Shown here: positions 11,651 through 23,600 of the stretch, piece after piece
Numbering within the stretch: the first letter of the stretch is position 1
Layout of the letters: every line of letters begins with the position of its first letter
NCBI RefSeq assembly: GCF_047495875.1
Contig: NC_092471.1
Location: 6,221,001-6,285,000 of the forward strand
Reading direction: 5' to 3'
Length of the DNA: 64,000 nucleotides
Origin: Pithys albifrons albifrons
Lineage: Eukaryota > Chordata > Aves > Passeriformes > Thamnophilidae
Notes under the pieces: model-generated
Seen by the model: the letters and a program-made list of their open reading frames with translations, nothing else
Told to the model about the DNA's origin: nothing
Database searches by the model: none
Made by a program: the position numbers and the translations under genes

Positions 11651-14600
11651 GTGAGTACCAAGAACTACTCCAGGGTCTCTCTCTTTCTGTCTGTGTGGTA
11701 ATTAAATACTCCAGACAAACTTCTGCACTATTTGGCAAAATGATGCTCTGCAAGGAATATTACCTATCAGGTAGTATCCAGTGCCACTAGAAATGTTGTT
11801 AATAAAACATTGCGGGAGTTTGAAGGAGCAGATTAGATTTCTATCTCATGCCATACTGTAAAATATTCTTACTCAATGTATTAACAACTGCTTTGCTCTG
11901 AAATGTATTTCTGTAGGTTCCAGACCAGTGTGCTGTGTTGTCATTGTATTTCTGACTTCTTTTGCTGTCCCATGCAAAGTATGCTCAGTAAATAAAGGAA
12001 ATACCTGGTATATAATATTTTTGTTTCTACCGTGTGCCCATGTCTGTTGTGCTTGGACGGGGTTGCAGGATTTCTCTTGGTTTTGCTATTCTGGTGAGAT
12101 AAAAAAACCTCTGTAGCAGTGGCAATGTGTTTTCTGATGTGCCTGGTGGACCCTCCTTGAAAGCATGGCTGGGGAGACATCCTTGTCTTTATTCCAGGTG
12201 GCCGAGGGAAGGACAAGGCTTGGATTATCACCCTCCCTGACAATGCTCGCTTCAATGAGGTGCCTGAGGAGGTCGTGTCTAAAGTCTTAACGTACCTAAC
12301 ATCGGTCCCAAGGTATGAGGCTCTCTTCTGGCTCTTGTCTGTGATAGGCAGAGGTGTGAGTCCTGCCTGGGTCAGGCAGGGGACTCGGCTTAATGCCATG
12401 TGTGGGGCTGAGACGCATCTTCAGCTCTCAGGGCAAGGAAGAAGGAAAAGTTTAATGATGCAAGCCCTTATATTGTCCTGATGTGGTATTTAATGTTCCA
12501 GTAACTGCAGAGTAAGAAGTGGACATCATCCCTATGACCTGTCAGCCACAATGTTTAGTTTATTTAGTTTATTAAGTTTCTAATTAACCACAAGCTTTCC
12601 TCAAGCTTTGGCATGTGTCACCACTTAAATATGCCATGCCAATGCAAAATAATCTTTTGACATGTACAAATAGAGAGTCATTACTGTGGAAAAAATGAAA
12701 CCAGAGGACGAGGCTAATTACAGGAATGAACTGTTTGGGGTCCCTGTGACAGGGGATGGCTCAGCAGCTCCCATGTCTGGGGTTAAGCTGCTGACAGTCT
12801 GCCTGTGCTCATACAGGGCTGCAAACTTAGATTAATGGCCCTCCTATTTCTTGCTGCTGAGCCTAGTGACTCAGTTACCTGGAATGCTTAATTTTCTTGA
12901 ATAATGCCTGTTTTGGCAAATTTCTTCCTACAGGGAGAGCAGGTTGACAGCAGCTAGATGGGAGCTTTCCATCAGCAGCTGCCTTGGAAGAAATATGGAG
13001 TGTTTGGAGTGTTTACCCACCTCTGTGTGGAAAAAAAAATCTGATTCCTCTGTCCTCTTTTTGGTGGACTCTGAGGTTTTGTGGACTCCTGGCCTGCAGA
13101 GCACTGTCCCAGCAGGAACAGGACCCTGCCATGGTGTGTGCCAGGCAGAGGGTTTTTTCCTTCATTCTGTGTGGGCAGCCCATGTCTGTGCATCTGCACT
13201 TGCCAGCTCTCCCTGGTTTCTCCAGGGCTTCTTACTCCATATGACTGTAAACACCCTGGCATTAGCATGATGAACAGTCTTGCTGTCCCTGTAATAGGTC
13301 AAACTTAATCAAGAAACTAATGACAGCTGTGAGCTTGCTGGTGATTCAAGCATGTTCAGCATGTTTAAGTAAAATGACTTTAATTATTCTTCTCTGTTCC
13401 TCCTACTGCTGTAACAGCTTGCCCCAATACCTGACCATCTAAACATGCTTCTTAGTCCTTTGGAGCCAGAAAGGCTGTGGTGTTGGTAAGCAAGGAGAAG
13501 CCTCACCTTGGTGAGGGTGGTAGGCATGTGTCAGCTCTGGTCCCCCTGTATACACATCCCTCAGCTGCATCACATCACAGGATCACAGCTCAGACTTTGG
13601 CCCAGGAAGTCCCTAAATAGGTAAATATTTGACCTGTGTGTCAGAGTTAGCTGTGTGTGCACCAGCACCTCTGTACCACATACTGGATGTTTCAAGACAT
13701 CTCAAAAACACACACACTGTGCCTTTTCCCAGGCAGTGGCAAGGACTGCATAGTGTCCTACTGATACTAGTCTAAGTAAACCCCATAGGATGTCAGGTTT
13801 GTAGTATTTTGGCAAGCTGAATTTCATGAGGAATTTTTCTCCTGGAAATAATTGATAGATGCAGGAGGTGGATGCTGAAAGATAGTCTTCACTCATCAGG
13901 ATGAAGGCATTAGTAACAGAGCCAGGAGGAAGGTGAGTCCTGTAGGCAAGTCAATTTTTAGGATTCCTGGGAACTGTGCTGCAGGCAAGGAGGCAGCTGC
14001 AGAAAGTGCCTGAGTGAAACAGCTGTAAAGGAAAATAAGCAGTAGGTCCCCACCTTCCATGCCCTGCACATCCAACTCAAAATACCTCCCTGCCTGCCTT
14101 CAAGCTGTGCTTGAAGGAGAGGCACAAGTAAGTTGACAGATCTTGGTATTTGCAGAAATGAGACCCTAGGAGGGATAAAGCAGCAATTTATGCAGGCTTG
14201 GATTGCAAACTGCTAGAGAGTGGTCTTACAACAAATACAGGTGTTTTCTGTAGCCTGAAAGAATTAATTTCTTCCAAGGTAAGACAGAAGCTTAAAGGAA
14301 AAAATAAAATCAATTGAAGTCAGTTATGATGTATGTAAGATTGTTATTACAAAAGCTGTCCTAATTACAACTGAAATAAAAAAAAAATAATGCTGTCATT
14401 GAAAACTAAAAAAATCCTTCTGTATCTAGTATTGGTGTGGCATCACCTTGAGCACTGTATGCAGTTCTGGGCCCAAATTTATGAAGGATGTGAAGGTCCT
14501 TGAATGTGTTCAGAGGAAGGCAACAAGGCTGGTGAAAGGGCTGGATGGAATGTCTTATGAGAGGCAGCTGAGAACTCTGGGCTTGTCTAGTTTGAAGAGA

Positions 14601-17600
14601 AGGAGGCTGAGAGGCAATTTCATTGCTCTCTGCCGCTTCTTGAGGAGGGCAGGTGGAGAGGGAGGTGCTGAGCTCTTCTCCCTGATACAATGATCAGACC
14701 CATGGGAATGGTTCAAAGCTGCACCAGGGGAGGGTTCAGACTGAGTATTAGTAAGCCCTTCTTCACCGAGAGGATGACTAAACACTGGAATGGGCTTCCT
14801 GGGGATGTGTTTGATGCCCCAAATTGTGAGCCTTTAAGGGTTTGGACAATGCCCTGAACAACATGCTCTAACTTTTGGTCAGCCTGAATTGGTCAGGCAA
14901 AGTGGACTAGATGACCGCTGTAGGTCTCTTCCTACTGAAATACTCTGTTCTATTCTATTCTTTGACTATCCAGCTTTTTGGTATTTAGACCAGCTCTGCA
15001 TGTTTCACCTAGCTTAGGAAGTGAGCTGCAAAGTGGTTAGAGCTGTGACTGATAACACAGATCAGTGACAGAGTGAAGGGTGCTGCTGGCTATAAATACC
15101 TCTGAATTTAAATATTAGGCAGGTTGTGATGGTGTGCTCTGATCCCATCAGTGGCAAGGAGTCTCTCAGTCCTGTGCTAAATCTCACAACTGCAGATTCC
15201 AGGATCCAATTTCAAATCCTCCTGCAAAACATCCCAGGTCTTTATTTTTAGTCTGGTGCATCTTGCAACACATACAAAGTTAAGGATAAGTTACAAAGTG
15301 ATAAGAAGCACCCACAGAGAAATAATTGTTGCTCTGGTTATCTGTCTCCATCTTTCTGCTGCTGGATGCAAATGAATACCCCTTGCAGCCTTGGGAGAGA
15401 GCATTGATTTATTTTTACTAAAAGGTACATTGCAGGCCTGGAAATCTGACAAACCTGCAAGGCCTGGGTTGCAAATAGTCACAGACTTGCTCCACTGGCC
15501 CCAGAATAAATTAAAAATTTCCCACAGTAGGCTTCAAGGCTGTTAGACTGCCAGGAACTTTGTTCTTTATTTCTATAAGGGGACTGATAAATGTAAATCA
15601 GCATGCTCAGAGGCTACTCTCTGAACATAACCTTGCCCCAAGTAAGCGACTTACTTTGACATATTTCTATTAACTGGCAGTGCACTACAGTCTGGCTGCT
15701 TTTTCTAAATTACTTAGATTCTGGGTTTTTTCTTCAGGTATTATTATGGTGACAGAAGTGCTCTGTAAACACTTTTTTTTTTTTAAATTGGGAAATACCA
15801 CGGGGAATTGGAGAATTGTTTCCATTCTGTTAAATCAAAGTGTTTTACTTTTGCCTCAAACAAAAGGATCCTTTACCCCTCTCCCACTCACCTGCGTCAT
15901 TTAGCCTGTGGTGGGGGTGAACAGAACCAACAGAAACCTGCAGAATCATCTCATGTTGCCAGAATTATTTTAGCTAATAAAAGTTTTGGCTGAAAAGTCA
16001 TGTTCACAAAGTATAACCTCAGACTTTATTACATGCAGAAGTTCTGTGTGTGACCCATGTTGAAAACCTCATACTCATTTTCTATGCTGTTTTATGCTGC
16101 ACCTCACAGGCACTGAATAAATTCACATGAAACCTTTGCACTTTGAGTGTGATGTTACAAATCCCTAAAATATATTTGTAGGACAGCTTGGGTCTTACGT
16201 GCCTCTACTTATCTTCAGTCAACTGTTATGATGAGCCAAAGGGAATTTTATTTTTTACCCCTTTGAGTACAACTGCTAATTCCTTTTAAATATATTTGTC
16301 AGAGTTGTGGCTGTCACAGACCACAGCAGCAAGATGTGTACTGAATGAAAGCTCCTAAACTGACTTCAAGTGTCTTTTTTTTTCCTGTAGTGAAGTTGCC
16401 AAGTATTGTCTGCCATGTGATACTTCTGAGTAATCCACCATGTGTTTTCCCTTGCCAAACACAGGAATTAGTGAAGACGGTGCTTGCAGGAGGCTGCTTA
16501 CACAGGGCTGTGCCCAGTGCAGATACATGACCCACCTCTGGGGAGCCAGCACGTGTACTGGGAACCTCTCCCCAGCACTGAGGCGCCCGGATAGGGTGGC
16601 GTAGGACAAGGCTATCGTGTTTCAGCATCCACAAAATAAATATTGTAAATATTACCTAAGTATCCTGTAAACACACTCACTTTGGAGGACTTGGTTACAA
16701 ACTGGCATACCCTTACCTGTGTGCAAACATGATTCCAGTTTGTAACTCAGGCTGCCTGGGAGTGTGTATTGCCACAGCTGGGGCCTGGTTGAGCTGTTCC
16801 CAGCTAACCTGGGAAAGGAATATTTGAATTACAGACAGGAGCCCAGTCAGGCTTTGGGTCCCCTGCCAGACTGGGCATCCCTGGTGTGGCTGGCTTGCTT
16901 GGTAGGACTGGGGATTTCAAAGCAACTCAAAGGATTTGGGTGTCAAAAGGGATGTCAGGAAACCTGTACTTGCCAACTAAACTGCAGTGTGTTGGAAAGT
17001 GCCTCCGAGCAATTGGTGCCTCCCCAGTGGGACTGTGGGAGGTGCCGGGGAAGCCACGACAGCCTGTTTCAGCACCAGCTCCCCCATTCCCTCTGCCAGG
17101 CTGGCATCACCCTTCCCTGGCTGGGCATCACCTTTGTTGCCTTGTGCCAAAACAAGCCAGGAGTCACTGCTTGATTACCTGGGCAAGCAGGTAGTGAGCT
17201 CAGTGGGAGGAGCTGGGCAGTGTAGCCATGGGGATCTTGGGGCATCAGCTGGAGGATGCTGATGGCCACCTTGGAGCTGCTGGGTCCTCTCAGGACCAGT
17301 TTGGGTTTCAAGAGCAATCTCCTGTTCTCCAGCAATCTGTTTCCACCTCTCACACAATTCAAAGTGATGCTTAACCCCGAGCTACTACAATCACAGAATC
17401 ACAGAAAGGTTGGGGTGGGAAGGGAGCTGTGGAGATCATAGAAGGGTTTGGGTTGAAAGGGACCTTAAATATCATCTAGTCCAACCCCCCAGCTAAAGCA
17501 GATTCACCTGGAGCAGGTTGCACTGGAATATCTGGAGATAGAACCTCTGGCGGGTTTTTAGTATCTCCAGAGAAGGAGATTTCACAAGTTCCCTGCACAG

Positions 17601-20600
17601 CCTGTTTCAGTGCACTGCCACCCTCAGAATAAAGATGTTTCTGCTCATATTCAGATTGACTTTCCTGTGTTTCAGTTTGTGTCCATTGCCCCTTGTCCTG
17701 TTGCTGAGCACCACTGGAAAGTGTCTATCAGGAGAAAATTTTTTCAAAGGGAATTTCAGCCACTGTGGAAATATCAAAATGTGTTTTGCATTCCATGTTC
17801 TTGAGTTTGTTGTCTTTTGGTGAACAGAGTCACATTTCCTCAAAATATTATCTGATTATTGGTATTTTCTTATCTTACAGTCAACATGAATCTGACACCA
17901 AATTTACCCTAATCCTGGATAGAAGATTGGATACATGGACATCAGTCAAAATGACTCTCCAAAAAATAGCAGTAAGTTCTCTTTAATGTTAAAATTCTTT
18001 TAATATACTAAGTCCCCATGCCCATTATGTATTTCTTTCATAAAACACTGGGAACCAGGAACAACAATGTTCCTGCTTTCTCTCTAGGTAGTATTTTTTT
18101 TTATGGCCCTGTAATTAATTTGAGTGCATAAATGAGCTGTTTGAGTATTAATTTGCTTGGCTTTGTACTTTTTCATAGTGGTTCAAATGTGTTTTGTGCC
18201 ACGTTCTATTCTTTTGATGGGTGGAAACTTTGGCTTCGTATGCATTCTCTTTAGATGCTGGTTATTAGTGAGACTGTGTTTTACCTGATTGTTGGTGATT
18301 GAAAGTTTTCTGTTTTTTAAACAGGCTTCACAAGCATTTGTATGTGTGCATGGGTGGAAAAATCTATTTTAAAAGTGTATTTAATCATTCATGTGTTTGA
18401 AATAATCTAATACACATGTTTATGTGCTACACATCATTAGCACATATTTTGTCTAAAAATACCTCAAAAGTACATTTTTTGCTACTCAGCAGTGCATTGT
18501 GCTTTATGGAATTAGAGCTTAGCTTGAGAGTAGTGCATGCAGGTATTGAAAAGTCATGTTAATAGATGCATGGATAGGTACAGCTAATTGATAAATCCTT
18601 TCCCAACCAGACTGTGCCATGTGGGTGAACCAATGAAAATGATCTGGGTGTGTTACTATTGTCTTTGTTTCTGCTTGTAATCATTGAATGGTTAAAGGCA
18701 TTGATCCATCTGATAGAAAATGAAGTAAATGGTATGTTCTGAGGAAGAAAACACTTACCTGGTTCTGGTTAGATCTCATAGAGTTCGATCTTACAGCATT
18801 TCAAGTAGTTAACACTGGTACAGTTGAACTTGGTGGTAAAAATTATCTGGCTTTGATGGCATTTTGCTGGTCAGTGTCGTAGGAGGAAGAGAGGGTTCTG
18901 TTTTTGCAGTGTGCATGAGATACCGCTGACAGTATTTTAGGTTCTGATTTTTCTGAATGTTATAAACTGAAATTTCCAAATGTGGTTACTGTACCACTAG
19001 AGAAGAAGCAGCATTTAAAAAGTAGTTTTTTAAAGTGATCATCAAAATTCAGTTCTGCTGCCAGCGTTTGAACAGGTGCTAGTACCAAGAGCACCCTTTA
19101 AGGATGATGTGGTTGCTTTGCATAGTTTGGAAGTTGCAAATGTGAAAAAATCCTGGCCTAATTTGTAGCTTCTATAGCAGTGTCATTCATTTTGTGTTTA
19201 ATAAGTAAACTTCATTTTTATGTGACCTTTGAGCATACACCCTATTTGTGTACCTGTATGAGCTGTGTGCCCGGAGTATCAGGGCTGTCCATGTAAATAA
19301 TGGGAGGTGCTCTGCGCAAAAAGGGATGAGAAACAGGAAACCTGTGTCCACTAAATCTTAAGACTTGGGAATCTTGCCTTAAAAACAAGGTCTAGCCCTA
19401 AAGGGTAGTCTCTGTGTCCAGGAGGCATCTGGACTTGCCTTTGTGCAGCTAAAACAAAAAACTTAAATCTTAAATTCTTTCCAATCATAAACCATAAGCC
19501 ATGCTGCAATAAAAGAAATCTTTTTTTCCTTGATCTTTGTATAATTTTGGAATAAAGGAAAGCAAAGAAGCTGAATTTGAAATACTGAGCATGTCCTATT
19601 TTTTGAGCATATGTATATGCAATTGCAGCTCTGCGGTTGTGCATCTGATCCAGAAAAATTTTATATCAGACTGTACAGATTTTTTGTTTTAACTCTTTAT
19701 GTATGTCTCTAATTGCATGAGCAAGCCAGGCTGACTCTGGTACTACTGGCTTTAGGAAGTGATGCCTTACTTCTGGGGTCAAGCCTCGGATTTTGGCTGG
19801 AGCATCTTTCCGTAGTTTCCCACGAAAATATTAAACACCTTGAAGACGTACCTTGGAGATGATGGCAGGGGGGAAAGGGAAGGGTGAAAGCTCTTAGCGG
19901 AAAGCCCAATCCTCGAAGGAAAGAGCTGGCCCCGTCTGCAGGATGATTTTTGGCATTCCACCTTAAAAGCAAAGCCGGCGCTGGGGAGGAGAGCGGGGCT
20001 GCCAGCCGGGAGCCGGGTGCCGGCAGGGCTGCCTGCCTGCCTGTACCGCTGCCTGCCCGCCCCCCTGGCTCGGGCAGCGCCGCGGCTCCCATTCCTTCCC
20101 CATCCCGATCATCCCCATCCCATCCGCTCCCGGCGGCGCGGGGCGATGGCGGAGGCGGGCCCCCGGCGGGGCGGGCGGCGGGCCGGCCGGGATGCGGTAA
20201 GGCTCCGGGCCCGGCGTGCTGCAGCGCCCAAGGACGAGGGGGCCGCACCGCGGCGGCCAGAGACCTTTTTGGACCGGGGGGAGGATGGAGGGAGCGGGAA
20301 TACTGACCGGAGCGGCTGGAATCGAGCAGCGTGGGGGGGATTTTAGCTCCGTGCGGGAGCAGCCGGGCGCTGGGTACCACTGCCCCGCAATGCTGCTCCC
20401 GGCGCCCTCCAACCGCGGGGAGAGGCTCTCTCATTGCTCCTGCAGGAAGGGAAAACCTCTGGCAGGGAGGGGGCCCTGGGTGGGATCTGTGCCCCAGCGA
20501 TGCTGACAGCATCTCTGGGGGGTTAATAATGCAGCCGGCTGACAAAGGTAGCAGAGCGGTTGGGAGTTTCATGCCGGCTCTGGGGGAAGTTAAAGGCTCA

Positions 20601-23600
20601 GACCAGCAGGACCTGGAGTTTTGTTGCATGACAGGCTTTTCTTTTAAGGGACAGCAGAAAGTCATTAACTTCAGCACTTACGTAAGGACCACTGGCCTCA
20701 GACCCCAGTGCTCAGAAGCAAACTTACTGGCAGATACTACTTTTTCTGTATTTTTATCGATTACCAACCTCATGGATGCCCCAGAGAACTGCAGAGAATA
20801 TTCTCTAAAAATTGAATTCCTAAATTTGGGGAAAAAAAAATCACACCAATGTGTCTGGATGAGATACTCACTAAGGAGGCAAAAACTGTGGTGCTTTCAA
20901 TGCATGTTCTTTCTTCTGCTTTATTAGGCCAGTTTGTCCATATTGATGATATCAGGTGCTTATAGGTAACTGTGAATTTAAAAAAGTTGCTGAACAGGGT
21001 TGTTAAGGCACACATATCTGTGTCCTCAGAAGTAGGAGGGTGTTGTGAGCATGGGCTTCTGTCAGTGAGATAGTTAACAGTAGTGAAATGTTGCCAACTG
21101 CCTGATATAGTGGAATTGCACTGGTAGTTTTCTGCCTTTCCTGATATGCTGCAGAGTAGCAGAGGGCAAAGGCTTCAGAGGGTTCTTTAGATGTTTTGTT
21201 GCATAAGCCCAAGTCGATCAAATGCACAAGATTCTTTACAATGTTATAAATCGTAAGATAAAACATAAAGCAGGTTTAAGGACCCTTTTGTCTTTGGTTT
21301 CTTGAATATATTGTGGGAAGGGTTTCTTTGCAGCAGTGCCTTCAGTAGCATTAGAGTTCAGTTGGCAGGAAACTTATCTACACTTCAGCCCTGAGGAAAA
21401 CTAGTTGTAGCAATGATTAAAGAACTATAGTCTCTTCAGGAATGTTACATCTGAGGAATTATTGGTATTTGTGATTTTTTTCTAACATTTCATCCTTTTC
21501 CTTAAGTCTCTGAAAGGGCACAGGACATGGTTTGATTGATGTCCGTCTTTCTTCAAGCTTATTTTTTGGCTTGTTTCAGTTTTTTCCATGCTTGAAATAC
21601 ACAACTTTGCAAATGATACCTAATGTATCCTGTTTTGTAGCTGACCTTGATCCTATGTATATAAGATCAGCTGAAAAATCCCCAAATGCTTTTGAAACTG
21701 AACAGAAATCAAGTCCTAGAAACCCAGGTGGAATGTGTTGGCATCCTGCATTTATGAAACCAGAGGTGTCCAAGGGCATCTTTGCTCTCAGGCAGACGTT
21801 TCACACCTTATCGCTGTTGCAGTGTAGTTTTGGCAGGCAGCTCTGCTTGCAAACCTGATTGCTGGTTCATCTTCCTTGAGCTGTGGGTTTCCTGCTCAAG
21901 GGCTCATAGGAGAAGGCATCCAAGTCTGCATGTTCCTGTGACGGGATATGATTTGGAGACCCAGGCCCTGCCTCTGGTGAATTTGCTGAGTGCCCAAAGG
22001 GTGAATGTTAAATAAGACTTGAAGGAGTAGGAGAGGGCAAAGCTTGAAGTGGTGAATAGGGTTAAAGGGAATGAGGGATGAAGAGGGCTAGTGAGATAAG
22101 ACAAAGGGAGTATACATTTCTGGCTGGTTGTTCTTTTCAAAGATATTCCTGATGAATTTTTCAGGTGGAAATCAAGGTAGGAGCCTAAAGTTCATAGACC
22201 TGAACACACTTTTGTGTTTCTGAGCTGCAAACAGCAATTTTCCCAAGGCTCCATGGAACTTCACTTTTGGATTCACTCATAATGAACTCACAACCATCCA
22301 GAAGGACCTAAAATTGCATCCTCTGAGATCCTTTAAAGCATTGTAAGACCCTTGTCTTGACAAGGTTTTGGTTCAAGTCAGCTTGAGCCATTAACAGTAG
22401 GTGTGCAACTGCATCCTGCCCTTTGAGGTCTGCAGCTCGTGGTGGCTCCTTGGTGAGGTCTTTGAAACCTTGGGGGATGCTACTGTTGCCCTGTCTGCAA
22501 AGAAACTCCCACTGGGAAATGATGAAGATGTAAAATGAGGCAAACACAGACATAAATGTGGGCATGAGGGAAGAACATATGATGTGCCTACAGCTCTGCA
22601 GGGATGGGCACAACATGGCCATGAATACAGACTGACAGGAGTTTCCATAGGATGTCCTAATGCTGTGGGATGTGCCAGAGCATGATAGTGTGAAGGACTA
22701 TCCAGGTCAGCCGACAGGCCTGGAAAATGCAGTAGAAGCATTTGCTGGGTCCAGTGGAGAGCCAGCACAGTGAGGTGGGAAGAGCATCCAGCTTCTCTGG
22801 GACATGCTGGAGGATGTGTCAAGCTTGCCAGAGGCTTTCCAGTGAAATATTAGGCATTTTGAATGAACTGAGAATTTGCACCACTGTCTACAAACCTGTG
22901 CCAGTTCTAGGGATGCTTTCGTGAGTGAAGGTTGCTGCATCCCAGGCAGAGATTGTTCTCAAAGTGAGGAATCACTCCAACTCCTCTGAGATATCCAGTA
23001 GTCTGCGGATGATTTTCTTTCTAGTAATATTGGAAGATCAATGTAAAAATCCTGAGCTGCATCTATTAGCTGGGCTCTTGGAGGGCCTGCCTGGGGTTGT
23101 CTTGCAGGAAAGAGATTATTGTAGAGCTAATTAAATATTAGGCATTGATGCAGGGAGCTGAACCTGGATCTCCTGGAGCCTCTCGCCCGCTCTTTCTTGG
23201 GCAAGCCATTTCTCAGAGCTGTGAAGGTCTAGTGACTCCATGGCCAGGTTTAGACCTTTGGCCTGCCTACAAGTATCGTGGGGATGGAAGTTGGTTCCTT
23301 GGGTCTCCCATGGCTGTAGCCATCCCTCTGTGCCTAGGGACAGCAGAGTTTTTGGAGATGTTACGTGCCACCCAGGTGCTGTGTAGCAGGAGCACGGCAC
23401 CCAGGGCCTGAAGCCAGCACAAATGTCTCACTTATTTAATGGATCGCCGTTGTTCTAATGCCAAATCTTTGTCCCTGGCACTGTTCTTGTTGACTTCCAA
23501 AGAGGATGAATTTAGCATTTCATTCACATTCATTTATTTTTTTTCTTTGCTCCTACTTAAAATATCAGCAGATCAATATATTGAATTTGTGTGGCTTATA

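Larger units (their letters stand above)
12313..17880 (+). other. MCF2 intron between exons 2 and 3
   Basis: 5.6 kb, containing the CR1 at 14430–14962 and the antisense CR1 at 17388–17735. Nothing else recognised. Confidence 0.75.

Noticed and set aside
14448..14693. 81-codon plus-strand frame
   Set aside because: It is the decayed end of the CR1 reverse-transcriptase frame, not a host gene.
19709..20677. 322-codon open frame on the minus strand across the CpG island
   Set aside because: It is Pro/Ala/Arg-rich low-complexity translation of GC-rich promoter DNA with no recognised domain. It overlaps the supported MCF2 first exon on the other strand.
20331..20927. 198-codon plus-strand frame after the CpG island
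   Set aside because: It starts in GC-rich sequence and runs into AT-rich intron with no conserved motif or splice support.
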